Source: Omphiscola glabra
Taxonomy: Eukaryota > Mollusca > Gastropoda > Lymnaeidae
Length of the DNA stretch: 64,000 nucleotides
Direction of reading: 5' to 3'
Assembly: GCA_964017045.1 (NCBI GenBank)
Contig: OZ024794.1
Coordinates: 28,925,815-28,989,814 of the forward strand
Shown: positions 1 through 11,204 of the stretch, in pieces
Numbering within the stretch: the first letter of the stretch is position 1
How the letters are laid out: every line of letters starts with the position of its first letter
Translations under genes and position numbers: made by a program
Notes under the pieces: model-generated
The model's input: only the letters and a program-made list of their open reading frames with translations
Databases searched by the model: none
What the model was told of the DNA's origin: nothing

Positions 1-315
1 GGACACCAGTTCAAGGCTGGTGGAGATTTGTACTGGTTGTGTCAGGTGTGGTTATGTGGTTCCATGCGACATGGTTTTGGTATGTCGTGATTCTGTCAGA
101 ATATATATTATGTTGTGCCTTGGTTCTGTCAGACTCAGTTATATTGCGTGCAGGTTTAGTCAGAATCTGTTATTTTGTGCACTGGTCCGGTTCGACACGC
201 TTTAAATGTCCAATTTTTTTTTTTTTTGTTTTTTTTTTGTTTGTTCTGAACTGATTCTGTCTGACGTGGTTTATGGTGATATCCGGAGACTGTGCTTAAT
301 CTGTGTGAAGGAAAA
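1..315. other. No gene seen; poly-T tract
   Basis: I see no convincing coding region or RNA gene. The stretch is T-rich and includes a long T run with few interruptions at about 207-240. Confidence 0.5.
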
Positions 316-317
316 TA

Positions 318-575
318 TTGGGAACCAGAAATGGGAAATCATGGGGTGTGGAACAAGAAATGGGAAATCATGGGTGGTAGAAAAAGAAATGGGAAATCAT
401 GGGATGTAGAAAAAGAAATGGGCTAAGCTAAGGGTATATAACAAGAAATGGGCAAGATTTGGGTATAGACAAAGACATTGGAAACCTTGGGGGTGTAGAA
501 ACACTAGAGGGGAAAGCTTGGGGTGTAAAACAAGAAATGGGAAAGCTAGGGGTGTAGAAAGCTAGGGGCTTCGAA
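318..575. repeat. Degenerate ~30-bp tandem repeat
   Basis: The phrase AGAAATGGGAAATCATGGG plus a GTAGAAAA-type linker recurs every 30-33 bases. It degrades rightwards into AAAGCTAGGGGTGTAG variants. Short ORFs across it are repeat translations, not genes. Confidence 0.75.
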
Positions 576-732
576 CAAAACAAAACCCCGGGGTGTTTCT
601 GGGGGTGTATAAAGGGTGAGAGGGAAGGCCTCTTACTTGCACAGAACATAACGAAAAAACAACCTGAGTTTAATACGGTTATGTCATAATGTAAAGGTGC
701 ACTGGATTTATTAGTGATTTGTGTTGTTACTG

Positions 733-920
733 TTGTGTCAAGAGAGGAAGACAAAGAAAAAGATGGGAAGATAATATCAAAGAATGGACGGGATTACAAC
801 TAGGCGATGCTATGCGTAGGGCAGAAGACCGAGAGGAATGGAGAAGAATAGTGTACATGTCATCTGTGGCGCCCCAACGGTCGAAGGACTACGGGACCTG
901 ATGATGATGATGATGTTGTG
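733..920 (+). pseudogene. 3' end of a non-LTR retrotransposon (RTE-like), 5' truncated
   Basis: The plus-strand translation at about 737-901 is basic and Trp-rich. It contains RKRWEDNIKEW, an AEDREEWRR stretch and a terminal VAPQR motif. From family knowledge this resembles the extreme C-terminus of reverse-transcriptase ORFs of RTE-like LINEs common in molluscs and cnidarians. The ORF is followed directly by a short (TGA)n/(ATG)n tail, as expected at the 3' end of such elements. Nothing upstream encodes the reverse transcriptase, so this is a typical 5'-truncated dead insertion. The exact clade cannot be set from so short a piece. Confidence 0.65.
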
Positions 921-1021
921 TCACATGACCTCATTCTGTCACTTATTGCTAAGACGTGCGACCGCTGTGTCATTGGAAATCTTATTTTTAATGGATTTAT
1001 CTCGCGCTAACGCGATGCAAA

Positions 1022-1095
1022 CCTTTTTTTATTTTTAACATATATTTTTTTTTAACATATATTTTTTTTTAACATATACATATATTTTTTTTTAC
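1022..1095. repeat. T-rich tandem repeat
   Basis: Runs of T alternate with AACATATA at 17-20-base spacing, about four copies. Confidence 0.7.
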
Positions 1096-1227
1096 ATTTT
1101 TATTCTCATTACGAAAATCATTTTCATAGCCATAAAACGTTACACGAATTCAGATCCGACAGAGCAATAAAATCTGCCATTGAAACTTTTTTTTTGGGGG
1201 GGGGGGGGGAATGGAGCACGGAGGATG

Positions 1228-1366
1228 GAGGCGGGGCGCGCTGAGAATTGCGGGCAGGGCGCACGGAGAATTGAGGGCAGGGCGCACGGAGAATTGAGGG
1301 CAGGGCGCACGGAGAATTTAGGTTAGGGCGCACGGGGAATTGAGGGCAGGGCGCACAGAGAATTAT
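1228..1366. repeat. 23-bp GC-rich minisatellite
   Basis: A unit containing GGGCAGGGCGCACGGAGAA followed by TTGA recurs about six times with point changes. It follows a G run at 1196-1209. Confidence 0.8.
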
Positions 1367-1748
1367 GAAGCGTGCTAATACTTTTGAAAGAGATGTGTTT
1401 TACTGAAAGGGATCTATAAAAAAAACACATTTCAAGAGATTACGGAGAGTGGTTAAAAAAGAATAAAAGCGGGATTTCCCAAAGTTTGAATGACTCATTA
1501 ATTAAGTCCCATTGATAACTAAGAAAACTTCCTCGCACATTTTTTTCCCCCACCACTTGTTTCTTTGAAAATTGGTTTTCAAACAAACTCAATCCATTTC
1601 CTTCCCGTTTATTTTTATTTTACTCTTGGTGAGGACATTCCTTTTTTTCTCTTTTTTTAAAACGACATGACTTGAAATGTGTTCTTTTGTTGTTGTTTTT
1701 TTTTAAAATCTTTCTATAGATAGATAAGCTTGTGATATTTTAGGACAT
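1367..1748. other. No gene seen
   Basis: AT-rich spacer with T runs; no open reading frame or repeat worth naming. Confidence 0.5.
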
Positions 1749-1756
1749 AGCAGAGA

Positions 1757-2030
1757 AGGTTACCGGAAATTTGATCGAAAGAAATTTCGTCGACGGAAAA
1801 ATTGATCGACGGTAATTTGATCGAACGGAAATTTGGTCGAATCTTTTTTTTCAGTCGAGACGTTAAAATGTTCGTCAAATTTCTTTTTTGAACGCACTAT
1901 ACTATGTAGTAAAACAAAATAATGCGTTCAGAAAGAAATTTGACGCAAAATTTTAACGTATAAATAAAAAAAAAACGATTCGACCAAATTTCCGTCGACC
2001 AAATTTCTTTCGATCAAATTTCCGGATACG
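1757..2030. mobile_element. Foldback MITE with 8-bp target duplication
   Basis: The ends are long inverted repeats. GGAAATTTGATCGAAAGAAA near 1764 is mirrored by TTTCTTTCGATCAAATTTCC ending near 2024. The interior is also self-complementary (GTTAAAATGTTCGTCAAATTT against AAATTTGACGCAAAATTTTAAC), so the whole element could fold into one hairpin. AGCAGAGA occurs immediately outside both ends (1749-1756 and 2031-2038) and is the likely target duplication. It has no coding capacity. A related half-element lies at 45720-45867. Confidence 0.8.
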
Positions 2031-2109
2031 AGCAGAGAGAGTAACTACGAATTAGGTCGTTTTGTAATTTTTTTTTTTCCTCTGATATTTTACCCCCTTA
2101 ACGCTTCTT

Positions 2110-2232
2110 ATGACCGCTCGGATGAAGTAAAATTAAGATGAAGTGATTTTTTTTTTTTTTAAAATACAGATATTAAAGAAATATATGACGTGAGATTTTT
2201 TTTTTTTTTTTTTTTTAAATAATATTTTTTAA
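2110..2232. repeat. Poly-T/AT tracts
   Basis: Two long T runs (about 2147-2160 and 2196-2216) in AT-rich sequence. No gene. Confidence 0.6.
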
Positions 2233-2261
2233 ACGTTCTATTGCCACTCTTTTTAACATCA

Positions 2262-2373
2262 GCCGCCCCAACAATAGCCGCTCCCTATCCGCCCCAACAA
2301 CAGCCGCTCCCCGTCCGCCCCAACAACAGCCGCTCCCCATCCGCCCCAACAACAGCCGCTCCCCATCCGCCCG
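2262..2373. repeat. 26-bp C-rich minisatellite
   Basis: The unit CCGCCCCAACAACAGCCGCT plus CCCCAT recurs about four times with one or two substitutions. Confidence 0.85.
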
Positions 2374-2943
2374 AAGTTAAGTGTCCTAGATTTATTTTAT
2401 CCCACACATTTAGCCATGAATTACGGCTGATGATGATGTCCAAGCTGAAGACAGGAAGTTCGGTAACTTTTCTCTTTTCAAACAAGGATGACAAAGAGTT
2501 GTCCTTTCTTTTATCATTTTTTTTTTTTTTTGTTAACTTAATTTTGCCCTTTTCTTTAAATTTTATTTTATTTTTATTATTTTTATTTTTTTTTTGTAAC
2601 TAGCAAGAAAATAAAAGTGGGGACACCACCGGCGTTGGGTTCAATAAATGAAGCGGAAATAGAGGCTATCACGTCTTGTCTGTTAGGGTTGTGGTGGGGG
2701 AAAGGGTGGGGAGGGGAGGGGGAGAGGGATGCCAAAAAAAAAAACAAGGGCGTGACATCGCCCTGACCCTGGGTGTCCTCGAGGCCGGGACTGTCTTTGT
2801 GGTCCGCCGCCCCATTCAACACATCTGCCCGGTGCCCCCCTCACAGCGACAGACGGCCGTGACGTCACGTCAGGTGTTTTCTCTGAAAACACTTTGTTTC
2901 TGTGGGAATATCCTGATCTTTTTTTTTTTTTACGGTATATCTG
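2374..2943. other. No gene seen
   Basis: T runs, a G-rich stretch at about 2690-2735 and a short GC-rich patch at 2755-2865. ORFs on both strands show no recognisable domain. Confidence 0.45.
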
Positions 2944-4421
2944 TGGTCTCCACGATATGAATGATTTAAACCAGTGGTCTCAAACGATATGAATGATTTA
3001 AACCATTGGTCTCCGTGATATGAATGATTTAAACCATTGGTCTCCGTGATATGAATGATTTAAACCATTGGTCTCCACGATATGAATGATTTAAACCATT
3101 GGTCTCAAACGATATGAATGATTTAAACCATTGGTCTCCACGATATGAATGATTTAAACCATTGGTCTCCACGATATGAATGATTTAAACCATTGGTCTC
3201 AAACGATATGAATGATTTAAACCATTGGTCTCAAACGATATGAATGATTTAAACCATTGATCTCAAACGATATGAATGATTTAAACCATTGGTCTCCACG
3301 ATATGAATGATTTAAACCATTGGTCTCAAACGATATGAATGATTTAAACCATCGGTCTCCACGATATGAATGATTTAAACCATTGGTCTCCACGATATGA
3401 ATGATTTAAACCATTGGTCTCCACGATATGAATGATTTAAACCATTGGTCTCCACGATATGAATGATTTAAACCATTGGTCTCAAACGATATGAATGATT
3501 TAAACCATTGGTCTCCACGATATGAATGATTTAAACCATTGGTCTCAAACGATATGAATGATTTAAACCATTGGTCTCCGTGATATGAATGATTTAAACC
3601 ATTGGTCTCCACGATATGAATGATTTAAACCATTGGTCTCCACTATATGAATGATTTAAACCATTGGTCTCAAACGATATGAATGATTTAAACCATTGGT
3701 CTCCACGATATGAATGATTTAAACCATTGGTCTCAAACGATATGAATGATTTAAACCATTGGTCTCAAACAATATGAATGATTTAAACCATTGGTCTCCA
3801 CGATATGAATGATTTAAACCATTGGTCTCAAACGATATGAATGATTTAAACCATTGGTCTCAAACGATATGAATGATTTAAACCATTGGTCTCAAACGAT
3901 ATGAATGATTTAAACCATTGGTCTCAAACAATATGAATGATTTAAACCATTGGTCTCAAACGATATGAATGATTTAAACCATTGGTCTCCACGATATGAA
4001 TGATTTAAACCATTGGTCTCAAACGATATGAATGATTTAAACCATTGGTCTCAAACAATATGAATGATTTAAACCATTGGTCTCCACGATATGAATGATT
4101 TAAACCATTGGTCTCCACGATATGAATGATTTAAACCATTGGTCTCCACGATATGAATGATTTAAACCATTGGTCTCAAACGATATGAATGATTTAAACC
4201 ATTGGTCTCAAACAATATGAATGATTTAAACCATTGGTCTCCACGATATGAATGATTTAAACCATTGGTCTCAAACGATATGAATGATTCAAACCAGTGG
4301 TCTCCACGATATGAATGATTTAAACCATTGGTCTCAAACGATATGAATGATTTAAACCATTGGTCTCCACGATATGAATGATTTAAACCATTGGTCTCCA
4401 CGATATGAATGATTTAAACAA
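2944..4421. repeat. 31/32-bp minisatellite array, ~47 copies
   Basis: The unit is GATATGAATGATTTAAACCA then TTGGTCTC and a variable linker. Two main unit types alternate irregularly. One has CCAC before GATATG (31 bp). The other has AAAC before it and is one base longer (32 bp). Minor variants read CCGTGATATG or AACAATATG. Minus-strand ORFs in this array are repeat translations only. Confidence 0.95.
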
Positions 4422-4717
4422 TCATTTTTCCCCAGTAGCAGATCGTAAACTGTTGGTTTCGATGCGCTATCTTTATGCAGGTAAAGACCATTCAAAGGTG
4501 TTGTTGTTTTAATCTTGAGAGAGTCGCAGTTTTTTTCTCTAGTTAATTCTGTTCGGAAAAAAAACCAACAACTGAATTTAAGTATGCGTTTTATTTAATG
4601 TGTTAACTTAATGGTTTTCTAAATATATAAAGGATAATATATCCGTATTTTGGAAGAAGACTTCACATTTATCAAAGTAACACAGGAAAGGATTCATTCA
4701 GAAGCCACTTTTCTACA

Positions 4718-6673
4718 CAGCGACTGAGAGAGCTACATTGTGATGACTGAGAGAGCTACATTGTGATGACTGAGAGAGCTTCATTGCGATGACTGAGAGA
4801 GCTACATTGTGATGACTGAGAGAGCTTCATTGTGATGACTGAGAGAGCTTCATTGTGATTACTGAGAGAGCTACATTGCGATGAATGAGAGAGCTACATT
4901 GCGATGAAAGAGAGAGCTTCATTGTGATGACTGAGAGAGCTACATTGCGATGACTGAGAGAGCTACATTGCGATGACAAAGAGAGCTACATTGTGATGAC
5001 TGAGAAAGCTACATTGTGATGGCTGAGAGAGCTACATTGTGACGGATGACAGAGCTACATTAGGATGACTGAGAGAGCTACATTGTGATGACAGAGAGAG
5101 CTACATTGTGATGACTGATAGAGCTACATTGTGATGACTGAGAGAGCTACATTGTGACGGCTGAGAGAGCTACATTGCGATGACTGAGAGAGCTACATTG
5201 TGATGATTGAGAGAGCTACATTGCGATGACTGAGTGAGCTTCATTGTGATGACTGAGAGAGCTACATTGTGATGAATGAGAGAGCTTCATTGTGATGACT
5301 GAGAGAGCTACATTGTGATGAATGAGAGAGCTACATTGTGATGACTGAGAGAGCTACATTGTGATGACTGAGAGAGCTACATTGTGATAACTGAGAGAGC
5401 TTCATTGCGATGACTGAGAGAGCTACATTGTGATGACTGAGAGAGCTTCATTGTGATGACTGAGAGAGCTTCATTGTGATGACTGAGAGAGCTACATTGT
5501 GATGACTGAGAGAGCTTCATTGCGATGACTGAGAGAGCTTCATTGTGATGACTGAGAGAGCTACATTGTGATGAATGAGAGAGCTACATTGTGATGAATG
5601 AGAGAGCTACATTGTGATGACTGAGAGAGCTTCATTGTGATGACTGAGAGAGCTACATTGTGATGAATGAGAGAGCTACATTGTGATGACTGAGAGAGCT
5701 ACATTGTGATGACTGAGAGAGCTACATTGTGATGAATGAGAGAGCTACATTGTGATGAATGAGAGAGCTACATTGTGATGACTGAGAGAGCTACATTGTG
5801 ATGAATGAGAGAGCTACATTGTGATGACTGAGAGAGCTACATTGTGATGACTGAGAGAGCTACATTGTGATGAATGAGAGAGCTACATTGTGATGACTGA
5901 GAGAGCTACATTGTGATGACTGAGAGAGCTTCATTGTGATGAATGAGAGAGCTACATTGTGATGACTGAGAGAGCTACATTGTGATGACTGAGAGAGCTA
6001 CATTGTGATGAATGAGAGAGCTACATTGTGATGACTGAGAGAGCTACATTGTGATGACTGAGAGAGCTTCATTGTGATGACTGAGAGAGCTACATTGTGA
6101 TGACTGAGAGAGCTTCATTGTGATGACTGAGAGAGCTACATTGTGATGACTGAGAGAGCTTCATTGTGATGACTGAGAGAGCTACATTGTGATGATTGAG
6201 AGAGCTTCATTGTGATGACTGAGAGAGCTACATTATGATGAATGAGAGAGCTTCATTGTGATGACTGAGAGAGCTACATTGCGATGAATGAGAGAGCTAC
6301 ATTGCGATGACTGAGAGAGCTACATTGCGATGAAAGAGAGAGCTTCTTTGTGATGACTGAGAGAGCTACATTGCGATGAAAGAGAGAGCTTCATTGTGAT
6401 GACTGAGAGAGCTACATTGTGATGACTGAGAGAGCTACATTGCGATGACAAAGAGAGCTACATTGTGATGACTGAGAAAGCTACATTGTGATGGCTGAGA
6501 GAGCTACATTGTGACGGATGACAGAGCTACATTGTGATGACTGAGAGAGCTACATTGTGATGACAGAGAGAGCTACATTGTGATGACTGATAGAGCTACA
6601 TTGTGATGACTGAGAGAGCTACATTGTGACGGCTGAGAGAGCTACATTGCGATGACTGAGAGAGCTACATTGT
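4718..6673. repeat. 23-bp minisatellite array, ~85 copies, higher-order
   Basis: The unit is GATGACTGAGAGAGCTACAT followed by TGT. Common variants are GCTTCATT for GCTACATT, GCG for GTG, and GATGAATGAG for GATGACTGAG. The same ordered series of rare variants appears near the left end (from about 4903) and again at the right end (from about 6375). That shows a block duplication inside the array. Confidence 0.95.
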
Positions 6674-6936
6674 TTTAATTTCAAAAAAATTGTTATTCCT
6701 TGTTTGTTTTTGCCTCTTTCAGGAGGCGTTGGGCCGAAACGACCTTTGAATTGATGTCTTTCTTTTTTCCAAGCCTAAACGTGTATTGTTCCACGATTTA
6801 TTTAAATGTTTAAAGTGAGGCAGTTTTTAATTACTTTTTTAAAATAATATATATATTAAATTTGAAGCACTAAACAACGTAACATTTTTTATTGATATCT
6901 TTCCATGTATTACCTTTTCAGTCTGAGTGGTGTACA

Positions 6937-7118
6937 CAGTGGCGTAGTGAGCTTAACTCGCGCCCGGGGCACAATACCTTTTTAGCGCCCCCCAATACAT
7001 TTTTAGCGCCACCCCATTCGAAAACCATACAATATTATAGTAAAATATACCATTTAGCGCCCCATTGTGAGTAGCACCCGGGGCATGATGCCCCCCTTGA
7101 CCCCTCACTACGCCACTG
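6937..7118. mobile_element. hAT-like MITE with exact 8-bp target duplication
   Basis: The element starts CAGTGGCGTAGTGAG and ends CTCACTACGCCACTG, a perfect 15-bp terminal inverted repeat. GGTGTACA flanks it at 6929-6936 and again at 7119-7126. An 8-bp duplication and CAG/CTG ends fit the hAT superfamily. The interior has GCGCCCGGGGCA-type GC-rich sequence and no coding potential. Relatives occur elsewhere in the window. Confidence 0.92.
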
Positions 7119-7126
7119 GGTGTACA

Positions 7127-7720
7127 ACGGTCAAAACAAACAAGCCTTGACTATTTCAATATTAGTTTTATTATTCTGCTAAATAATTATTTCAACAACA
7201 ATAAAAAAAAACAAAAGACCAACTCACCTTCTAACAAAGCTAAACTGCGCGAGCCAACTCCATAAAACCTGATGTCTTGTCAAGTTGGACACTCAAGTTG
7301 GGTGCAACGCGTCCTTGGACAGCACGTTATCGATCACATGTGACCGACGATGAAATGAACCGATTTCTGCTCGTAGACGACCGAAACTTTTTTTTTTTTA
7401 ATCTCTAATCTTATGGTCTATTAAAACGATAACTTAAAGATTTTTTTTTTAAATACGAACGTTTGATGTCGGTGATCTGCGAACTGATTTACCTCCACTT
7501 GAATACTTGCGAGCGCTCTTGGGGCATCATACGCCCCCTGGGCAAATCAGTGTACTGTGAGCTTCTTGCTTCGAAAACACTTAATGGAATGTTTTTTAAA
7601 CATTTAAATGGTCGATAAATATAAATTTCTCGAATACTGCAGACGGCCAAAGAAAATCGTTACCGATAAAGAAATTAAAAACTTTTTAAAAAAATTATAA
7701 ATAATGAAACAAATTTAAAT
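7127..7720. other. No gene seen
   Basis: AT-rich spacer with T runs at about 7389 and 7441; nothing recognisable. Confidence 0.5.
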
Positions 7721-8000
7721 CGATATAAATGTTTAAACGATATAAATGTTTAAACGATATAAATGTTTAAACGATATAAATGTTTAAACGATATAAATGT
7801 TTAAACGATATAAATGTTTAAACGATATAAATGTTTAAACGATATAAATGTTTAAACGATATAAATGTTTAAACGATATAAATGTTTAAACGATATAAAT
7901 GTTTAAACGATATAAATGTTTAAACGATATAACTGTTTAAACGATATAAATGTTTAAACGATATAAATGTTTAAACGATATAAATGTTTAAACGATATAA
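7721..8000. repeat. 17-bp minisatellite, ~16 copies
   Basis: CGATATAAATGTTTAAA repeats almost perfectly; one unit has AACTG for AAATG. The near identity of the units suggests recent expansion. Confidence 0.97.
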
Positions 8001-8182
8001 CTTCCTGTACAATACACACACGTTATAAACAAATAAATGCTGACTTGGTAATCATCGGTAATCTTGTCTACGCGCACAAAGACGCACAGAAATTTATTAA
8101 CGCAAACGTTTTGGGAAATTTCTTAGAAGGAAACGACACAGTAAAAGGATTTCAGACATAAGTTCTTTCGTATAAACTTGTT

Positions 8183-8262
8183 CAATCTGTTTACAAATCT
8201 GCTGCACAATCTGTTAACAAATCTGCTGCTCAACCTGTTAACAAATCTGCTGCTCAATCAGG
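8183..8262. repeat. 24-bp tandem repeat, ~3 copies
   Basis: ACAAATCTGCTGCTCAACCT plus GTTA recurs with small changes. Confidence 0.85.
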
Positions 8263-9385
8263 CTGCGAAGTTGTTTAATTATCATTTTTATCGATCTTAA
8301 TTTAAAAGGAAATAAGAAAAACAGTTTAAAAAAAACAAAAAAACTTAAGATGAACGCACAGCTGTTCAACACGAGAACGTTAGAGTAGGTGACGAGCCGT
8401 TGTATCTTAAGTATCTTTCTGTAAAATACCGTAAGCTTGTAATGTCCTTGTAATGACTAGCAATGTGTACTGCGATAGTCTATGCCCTACCTCATCTGAT
8501 GGGTCAGATTAAACACTGCACTAATACCGATACAATAACTCTAACCAGCTAGTTGTTCAACAATGTTTATTCTCCACAATTAACAATTGTGTATTTATAT
8601 ATATAGATATATATTAATGAAGTTCCAGCCTAACAAACTAATCAACATCACAACAGTGGTATCATACCCTTGACAGTAGGTAAACACAGATTTCAAGTTA
8701 CACCATTTTTTAAAATGTTTTCTTCTTTCTACGCAATGAAGTAAATAATCGCAAAATAAAGTTTTCGATTTAAAAAAAAAAAAAAAAGGCACCCACTCAT
8801 TGAGATTCTCACGTTGACATAACATTGAAATACCAGTTAGGTTGCCTTCGGTGCCACAAACCACACGGTGACCTTCGCCACCCCCCCCCCCCCTCAACCA
8901 TCAGAATATCCCCGGATTCCACCGAGCTCTCCTCCACGCGTCCTGGAGACGTCAGAAGAAACCTTTCAGATCCCCATGCGTCGGTGCTTGGCTTGCGAGC
9001 TCGAGTGTTTGAGACGACTGCATAGTAAGATGTTTTAGGTTTGTTATGATAAAACAAAACAAAAATAAAAACAAAAAATGTTTGTTTCGTTTGCTGTAAG
9101 TTACATTAATACAGTTTTTTTTACACATTTAAACATTGGCGTACCATGTAAACGTGTCATCCACGATAACAATATCATATGAAATGATTCTGTGCTGCGT
9201 ACATCGCTATCAAAGCCACTTAGGTATAGAGATACAAATATATATATTCATAGTGTACACCTTGCAACACAAATCACATTGGGTATGTCTGGCAGTAACG
9301 CTGTGTTCAACGGGAGAGACAAAATTTACAACAACAAAAATTTAAATCCCAGAAGCTAGCACTTATTGGGATTCTCCTCACGTTA
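8263..9385. other. No gene seen
   Basis: About 1.1 kb of mostly AT-rich sequence with an A run (8772-8786) and a C run (8880-8892). Short ORFs on both strands at 8.6-9.05 kb overlap each other and show no domain, codon bias or splice context. Confidence 0.45.
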
Positions 9386-9461
9386 AGTGCGTTATTTGAA
9401 TACTTGTGTGTCAGGTAACTTTAGTGCGTTATATGAACACTTGTGTGTCAGGTAACTTTAG
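9386..9461. repeat. 37-bp tandem duplication
   Basis: AGTGCGTTATTTGAATACTT and its following GTGTGTCAGGTAACTTT recur at 37-base spacing. A related copy lies in inverted orientation at about 19319-19372. Confidence 0.8.
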
Positions 9462-9542
9462 TAGATGGGAAGTTACCGCCTCTCATGGTTTTGCGAAATA
9501 TTTATAGAATAAGTCGCCCTTCGCATGCGAAACATGAACAGG

Positions 9543-9600
9543 GCTTCGACTTGAGTAGTAGCCTTGACTTGAGTAGTAGCCTTGACTTGAGCTGTATCTT
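9543..9600. repeat. 18-bp tandem repeat
   Basis: CTTGACTTGAGTAGTAGC occurs about three times. Confidence 0.85.
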
Positions 9601-9636
9601 GTTTTAAGCAAGGGAGAGTTGTTCGACTTCATTAGC

Positions 9637-9640
<4 letters not shown>

Positions 9641-9671
<31 letters not shown>
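9641..9671. repeat. (CT)n microsatellite
   Basis: Uninterrupted CT dinucleotides. Confidence 0.97.
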
Positions 9672-9674
<3 letters not shown>

Positions 9675-9711
9675 CTTGCCTATTTGTTCCAATGACGACT
9701 GGAAATAGACC

Positions 9712-10022
9712 ATGATGCAGTGGATGACCAGAAATGTGTCTTGTGTCTCACTGTGCCAGGATGCAGTGGATGACCAGCAGTGTTCCTTGTGTCTCACTGT
9801 GCCAGGATGCAGTGGATGACCAGCAGTGTTCCTTGTGTCTCACTGTGCCAGAATGCAGTGGATGACCAGCAGTGTTCCTTGTGTCTCACTGTGCCAGGAT
9901 GCAGTGGATGACCAGCAGTGTTCCTTGTGTCTCACTGTGCCAGGATGCAGTGGATGACCAGCAGTGTTCCTTGTGTCTCACTGTGCCAGAATGCAGTGGA
10001 TGACCAGTGTTTTTTGTGTCAC
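9712..10022. repeat. 46-bp minisatellite, ~6.5 copies
   Basis: The unit contains GATGCAGTGGATGACCAGCA then GTGTTCCTTGTGTCTCACTG. Spacing is a regular 46 bases. The last copies lose a few bases. Confidence 0.93.
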
Positions 10023-10272
10023 TCTGTGCTCTTGTGCCTTCCACGACACAGGAGTTGTCGGAATGTTCATTGTGTCATTGTCATGACACCTATTTCAGAG
10101 TTTGCCTTCTCTTAGATCCTAGCCATTCAAAGTTAACGAGGTGCTGGTGTTGTCTTTCAACTCCCCTCCCGAAGCTTGGGATGTACTCAGTTTAAACCAA
10201 TCGGCCACCAAGCAGCCTCTGCAAGAGAACTCACTGGAGGTACTGTCACAGCGGATGGACTCCGCGTAGAAG

Positions 10273-10279
10273 TATAAAA
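10273..10279 (+). promoter_or_regulatory. Candidate TATA box
   Basis: TATAAAA lies about 45-50 bases upstream of the ATG at 10323. If real, it predicts a start site near 10300 and a very short leader. Support is positional only. Confidence 0.35.
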
Positions 10280-10322
10280 TCGGTGCCGCTGTCACATTTG
10301 ACCACAATTTCAACAACAAAAA

Positions 10323-10518
10323 ATGACAGAAGTCGAACATGATTGTATTACTTCTGAGAGATTTTTTATACTGAAGGATCAAACTGTTGGATTTCGAGAT
10401 GAAGAAAGTGAAGAATGGACTAGATCTGATCAGATGGACATGTTTATTGGTCCCAGCCATGAATTATGGCCCTCGTTATCTCGCCTGTTTGACAGCTCCA
10501 GCCGACTCGTGGTGCCGA
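10323..10518 (+). CDS. Candidate first coding exon of an unidentified gene
   Basis: The ATG at 10323 opens an acidic reading frame with motifs such as EESEEW and GPSHELWP. It runs to a consensus-like 5' splice donor (CCGA|GTGAGT, GT at 10519-10520), which would end the exon in phase 1 after 65 codons. The upstream TATAAAA is consistent with a promoter. The frame stays open past the donor to 10649, so a donor is not forced. I recognise no family. A second frame is open over the same DNA, which lowers confidence. It could be a chance ORF in relatively GC-rich sequence. Confidence 0.35.
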
Positions 10519-10839
10519 GTGAGTCCCGCCAATGGAGGCCAGCGCCGGTGGCAGCTCTCGTCGGAGATAAAAACACTTCCAGAGAAAAGGGGTTCGAGAC
10601 TATTGGTAGATGTCGTGATAATCGTCAGTTTATTTGGCAGCTGGCCTGACCCCGGGAAAGACCATTTTCGCGGTTGTAAAAACAAAACACCGGTCTACTG
10701 TAGCTGTTGTGTAGAGTTTATGTGTTGATATGATATATATGTTTAAGAAACAAGCCATACTATGTGGATCTTTATAGACAGTTTATCTATTCATATAAAT
10801 GTTAAGGTTTTTAGCTCACTATTCTCTTATGATTTAAAG

Positions 10840-10920
10840 GTGTGTTATTGTTATTGTTATTGTTATTGTTTTTGTTTGTTTTTTTGTTGTTGTTTTTTTG
10901 GGGGGTGGGGAGGGGGAGGA
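10840..10920. repeat. GTTATT microsatellite with G-rich tail
   Basis: TTGTTATTGTTATTG repeats, then T runs and a G-rich stretch. Confidence 0.8.
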
Positions 10921-11144
10921 TCCCCCACAATTCTGATAAAAATATTTTTAAACTGTACAATGATTTTTGTACTGTTTTACGAATTATGTCCTTCAAAGAA
11001 CAATTTTTTTAAAGATTGCTAAAGTTCGATTTTTTATGTTACATCAACCAGAACTGTACACATCTGTTGTTTTAACTTCATTGACCAGTCAGTTATGATT
11101 AGGGAAGTTAGAAAAATGTGTATTTGCATCTGGAAAGTTTGAAA

Positions 11145-11190
11145 GGTGCTAACGTCTCTTGTAATAAGAAGGGTGCTAACGTCTCTTGAC
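11145..11190. repeat. ~27-bp tandem duplication
   Basis: GGTGCTAACGTCTCTTG occurs twice, about 27 bases apart. Confidence 0.75.
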
Positions 11191-11204
11191 CTCTGGCTTC
11201 CCAG

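Noticed and set aside
3406..4401. Minus-strand ORFs reading METNGLNHSYRGDQWFKSF
   Set aside because: Translations of the 31/32-bp array.
2944..6673. CRISPR-like regular repeats
   Set aside because: The repeats are contiguous with no unique spacers, and the DNA is eukaryotic.
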